A stretch of DNA of 64,000 bases from Antedon mediterranea (Eukaryota > Echinodermata > Crinoidea > Comatulida > Antedonidae), in the NCBI RefSeq assembly GCF_964355755.1, contig NC_092672.1, forward strand, positions 36,636,501 through 36,700,500. Reading direction: 5' to 3'. The notes under the pieces are model-generated. The model was not told the origin of the DNA. It ran no database searches and saw only the letters and a program-made list of their open reading frames with translations. Of the stretch, positions 60,157 to 64,000 are shown in pieces. Every line of letters begins with the position of its first letter. Position 1 is the first letter of the stretch. The translations under genes were made by a program, and so were the position numbers.

Positions 60157-60519
60157 AACACCAAGAAATCCAACATAGGTTCGCCTCAACTCATATGTTT
60201 TATCCTATAGCCTATTCGTGAATTCCAAACATTACGTATGGGCAAATTAGGAACGTGGTCTAGTTTAGTCATCATCGTAAAATATGACGATGTCAAAAGA
60301 GATATGAAGATGTCAGAAAAATATGACAACGTTGGAAAAAAACTGTCAAATATATACGAAACTGTCAAAGATATGACAACGTCAGCAGATATGAAATGTC
60401 AGAAAGAAGGATGTCAAATAAAGTTTATTATAATGATGATGGCAGTATCGGAAGCAGAAATATATGAAAAACAAAATAAAAGAGATTTATCTTAATACAG
60501 CGACCATCCTCGGGACCGG

Positions 60520-60570
60520 GTACATCACACTTTTTTTGGTCAAACTTGTTTGATAGTGCAGACAGAGCTT
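60520..60570. mobile_element. Family A MITE, right-end fragment
   Basis: TACATCACACTTTTTTTGGT then CTTGTTTGATAGTGCAGACA; the left half is absent. Confidence 0.75.
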
Positions 60571-62021
60571 TACAATGTTAGAAAGAAAAATGGTGGCAGC
60601 AGGCCTATCGGAAGAAGAAATATATGAAAAAAACAAAAACAAATCGAGATTTATCTTATTAAAAATAAAAATTTACATTGACTTACCTTAACACAATGGT
60701 CAGGGAAGGTTCATGACGCTATTATCTTTATTTGAAGTACTATAATGGCAGGCAGAGGATAAATATCTTTAAAACTGAGAAACAAAATGTAACTGCTGTT
60801 ATTTACACTTTTATAAAAGGTACGTCTACAACTGTGTCCAATTTAGCGAGGTTGAGGCTAAATTCTAATATAACATTTCGCTCACATTTATTGTATATCA
60901 ATTATTGTTTATAATATTCAATGTATAATCTCGGTTTCATTATTGATAAACTTTATTTTCTAATGTTTAGTATTTACGATGTATAGTTAAATTGTCTCAG
61001 ATGATGTAGTGTTATTGGTTTAACAAAATTAAAAGCAACTTTAATTTTTAACAGCCAAAATAAATAATAATGAAGCGTGTGGGTATTTGGTGCCACCACT
61101 TGACCACTGTACGCAGCTGTTGAGTAAAGAAGTCATTTTACGCACGCACGCTCACATGCCCTATCGCTTCACTCAAAACTCGTTTTAACAACGTCACATT
61201 TCCTGGGAAATATTTGTTGCTATCTCTCTAAAATTATTTATAAGCGGTTTATCCGTATGGCCCAATAATTATTACTGTGACGAAGGCGACATTAGTGAAC
61301 ATTATGAATTGCAAATAAAAATATAACAAATCAAAATACATATGGTTTAGATATCTGATGGTAAATCAACAAATTGAAAATATTTAATAAGAACAAAGGC
61401 GTAGGAAAAGCGGTGCCAACATATATAACAGACTACGGAAACCCGACACGGCTTCGTGTGAACGTACGCTTCGGATTGTATTCGAATGCGATCATCTTGG
61501 CGCCAACGTCGCCAAAATCATAACATTTCTCATTATCCAACGTGCATCGTTTTCACACCATCCCTGCTGGCGGTTACAATAGACAATAACACAGAAGTTA
61601 GGGAATATTGACTTTCATATCATATCTTTGAATGAAGTACTTTGTTTATATAAATAAATCGATTATAATTGTGCCATGATATGAGGACGAGTAATCGATA
61701 AATCGATAATCGATAAATGACTAGTATTATGTATTTGTTAAGTTATTAATGTTGAGCACAATAAATTGTATCGTGTATTTGATGTTTATTGAACAATATT
61801 TATATTGTACTATATAGTAGTACAAAGGGTCCAGGGGTGACCAGTCTGATTTCGACGGATTTGACCTGTTTAAATATTGAGAATAAATAATAATAATAAT
61901 AATAAAGTTGATCACACTTGTTCTGTTTTACATAACATAACGGCGCCATTTTCTATTATTTAAAAAACGACACAACAAGAGTGAATGTAGTTCCACTGCT
62001 GTTGAATTGCTAGTATAACGA

Positions 62022-62107
62022 TCTCCTCTCATCCTTCTCCCCTCCCTCTCTCCTTCCCTCCCTCTCTCATCCAGTCTCCCTCTCCCTCTTCTCCCCTATC
62101 TCTCCCC
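62022..62107. repeat. Polypyrimidine tract (CT-rich)
   Basis: About 85 bases of almost pure C and T on the plus strand, with CCCTCTCTC-type blocks. Confidence 0.9.
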
Positions 62108-63112
62108 ACCTATTGTGTCATAATTCATTTAACAAAATGGTGAATGCGATCTAAAAAAAAAAATTAATATTAAATTTCCAATTATTTTTTACAAAAAACA
62201 TTTTAACAATAATTCAGTAGATAAAATGAAATTATGTGTTTGATAGGATTAGTTTGGATTAATTTCAACATATTTATTTGATACAATCTATTTAAATTTT
62301 GTTCAGAAATATTTGACAACTTACAATCTTCAATAATAATAATTCCTCGTGCAATTTCTATGATGTTATTTGCAGCAACACTATACTGGGTAATAAATGA
62401 CATCATCCTATATATAGAACGCGAAGATAGAACGCATTTAAAAGGTACATTAAAATAGTCATTAAGATACGATATTGCAATCATTTCCAAGAAAATCTTG
62501 TTCCAAGTCGAAAACAACATTCAGAAAACAAGGAATTACCTAATTTTGCGAAGTTGAAAAATGAGGTTTGTACACGGTTTTACAATTAGCCCAGTTAAGC
62601 TAAAATTTAATTTTATTGGATTTGAAATATCATTACAATTTTTTCCACCTTCGTCGCGTGTTTTTTTTTTCTATCTACTTCAGTTAGTTCAAACTACCGA
62701 GAAATTAATAATTTTGGGAACAATGCGGAAATGAAATCGGTAAATCATTTTAGTTGTTTATTACCCAGTTATTGTAATACATATTAATCGTGTTCTATTT
62801 ATAAACAATTAATGATAATGACTATTTTGATTTTTGATTTCTTAAACCCGAGCAATTAATATGACGTCTTCATTACGTCAGAAGAAGTTTAAAATAGCCA
62901 AAAATCTTGTGAAAAAAAATGAAAAGATCAATCAAACATTGAAATCGATGTCAATTATTACCAGAACGTATAGTTATTATTAAAAACAAAATATGTGATG
63001 ATTGACGAATTAAAATTATTTTCGCTCACTGAGGAATAATTTACTAAATCTTAAGAAATAGTCCATTTATGTTATCTACGGAAAATGAGCGTTATATGTC
63101 CATATGACTACA

Positions 63113-63186
63113 TCTTGGTTCCCACTAGGACGTAACGTAACTTACGTTACGTTACGTCCTCGTGTGTCTCTAATAGGAACCAAGCA
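63113..63186. mobile_element. Family B MITE, short palindrome
   Basis: Begins TCTTGGTTCCCACTAGGACG and ends TCTAATAGGAACCAAGC. The centre is an alternating ACGTAACGTAA and TTACGTTACGT palindrome. Confidence 0.83.
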
Positions 63187-63741
63187 TTTGGTTAAAAAAC
63201 AATTAGTAGACCTGTTTAAGAAAATTATGCAAACTCATAACTTCTAAAATAGAAAAGAGCTTTGAATAAAAGAGTTTGAATTTTGGCATTTTCTGATGTA
63301 ATGCAGACATTTTTTCTTCAAATTACAGATTTTTTTATATCAATAATTACCGTAATTAATTAAATGATATATACGGTATATATACGGATGTAGATGCATG
63401 ACATTTTCAATCTACATACAAATAATTAAAAAGACAGATTTTCATTACAGAATTTAAGAAATGACAACCGAAATAACTGTTTCTAAGAAAAATTATTAAT
63501 TATTAATTAGAGCACAAAAGTACATCAGGATTGTACATTCAAAACATCCTTTAAATAAGAATGCGTTTACACTGGAAATTGACGATTAACAAGACTATTA
63601 TTGGCCTTCTCATAGTTTGTCATATGATCACATTTTAGTCGCACTTGCATCGGGCGTGTAGACGCGGTATCAATCATGAGATGAATCGACATTCAACCTA
63701 TAACTGCCGTACACAACGCCATGGACGGGCACACGTAGCGA

Positions 63742-64000
63742 GTGGCGTTGGAAAAGCTACTGCCTAGTTCACACGCAAATGGTAACATTATTTGCGTTGT
63801 TGTGCTCACGTTATTACGTCGCCTCCTATGTGGGACCAAGCTTTATGCCTTACGTGTGACGTGCACGCGACGCAAGTGGCGTTGGCAATTCACTGCCTAG
63901 TTCACACGCAAAAGGTAAAATTGCGTTGCGCCTACGTCATTACGTTGCGTCCTATTGAGAACCAAGCTTTACGCCGTACGTGATGTGACCATAGCTGTTT
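63742..64000. repeat. 134-bp tandem duplication containing family B right ends
   Basis: GTGGCGTTGG starts at 63742 and 63876. Each unit has TGCCTAGTTCACACGCAAA, GTAA(A/C)ATT, TGCGTTG, ACGTCATTACG-like words and a family B right end ACCAAGCTTTA. The second unit runs to the window edge. Confidence 0.85.

Larger units (their letters stand above)
58180..64000. other. Right-hand region without a recognised gene
   Basis: It holds family A, B and F elements, a polypyrimidine tract and a tandem duplication at the end (all listed). Between 60580 and 62010, and between 62110 and 63100, I see only AT-rich sequence with TAATAA runs (61886-61904). The minus frame at 62203-62520 shows no known motif. Confidence 0.65.

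Noticed and set aside
62203-62520. 105-codon minus-strand frame
   Set aside because: It is AT-rich with Ile/Asn-heavy composition typical of non-coding AT sequence, and has no motif.

Overview
The window is AT-rich, intron-rich animal DNA. It looks like a marine invertebrate deuterostome, most likely an echinoderm. The reasons are a many-exon neurotransmitter receptor gene with canonical GT-AG introns, dense palindromic non-autonomous DNA transposons, a satellite containing TAACCC motifs, and a striking excess of the palindrome TAGGCCTA. The species assignment is inference.

The one clear gene is an ionotropic glutamate receptor (iGluR) on the minus strand. Its signal-peptide exon is at 46601-46730 and the gene runs off the left edge of the window in the pore loop. 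I reconstruct 12 coding exons (about 647 codons). All splice phases agree, although the acceptor of exon 4 was chosen partly on phase. The order is signal peptide, amino-terminal domain, S1 half of the ligand-binding domain, M1, and the pore loop with an MQQG motif. The M3 segment, S2 half, M4 and C-terminus lie outside the window. Two ligand-contact positions differ from AMPA and kainate receptors. The Q/R site is encoded as CAG.

Introns 1 (28.8 kb) and 2 (9.2 kb) hold most of the left two thirds of the window. They are filled with short inverted-repeat elements, here named families A to I, in many copies. They also hold a 3' fragment of a non-LTR retrotransposon (about 21.7-22.2 kb), a tRNA-derived insertion (17.4 kb), a Helitron-like 3' end (38.56 kb), a 1.3 kb ACA-rich array (41.6-42.9 kb) and several minisatellites. 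A three-level nested insertion lies at 9.95-10.42 kb.

Right of 46.73 kb no second gene could be fully resolved. One open segment at 57858-58179 on the plus strand looks like a terminal coding exon of an unidentified gene. The rest is repeats and AT-rich spacer.

No virus, CRISPR array, rRNA or prokaryotic operon was seen. Most other short open frames lie in repeats or show no coding character.
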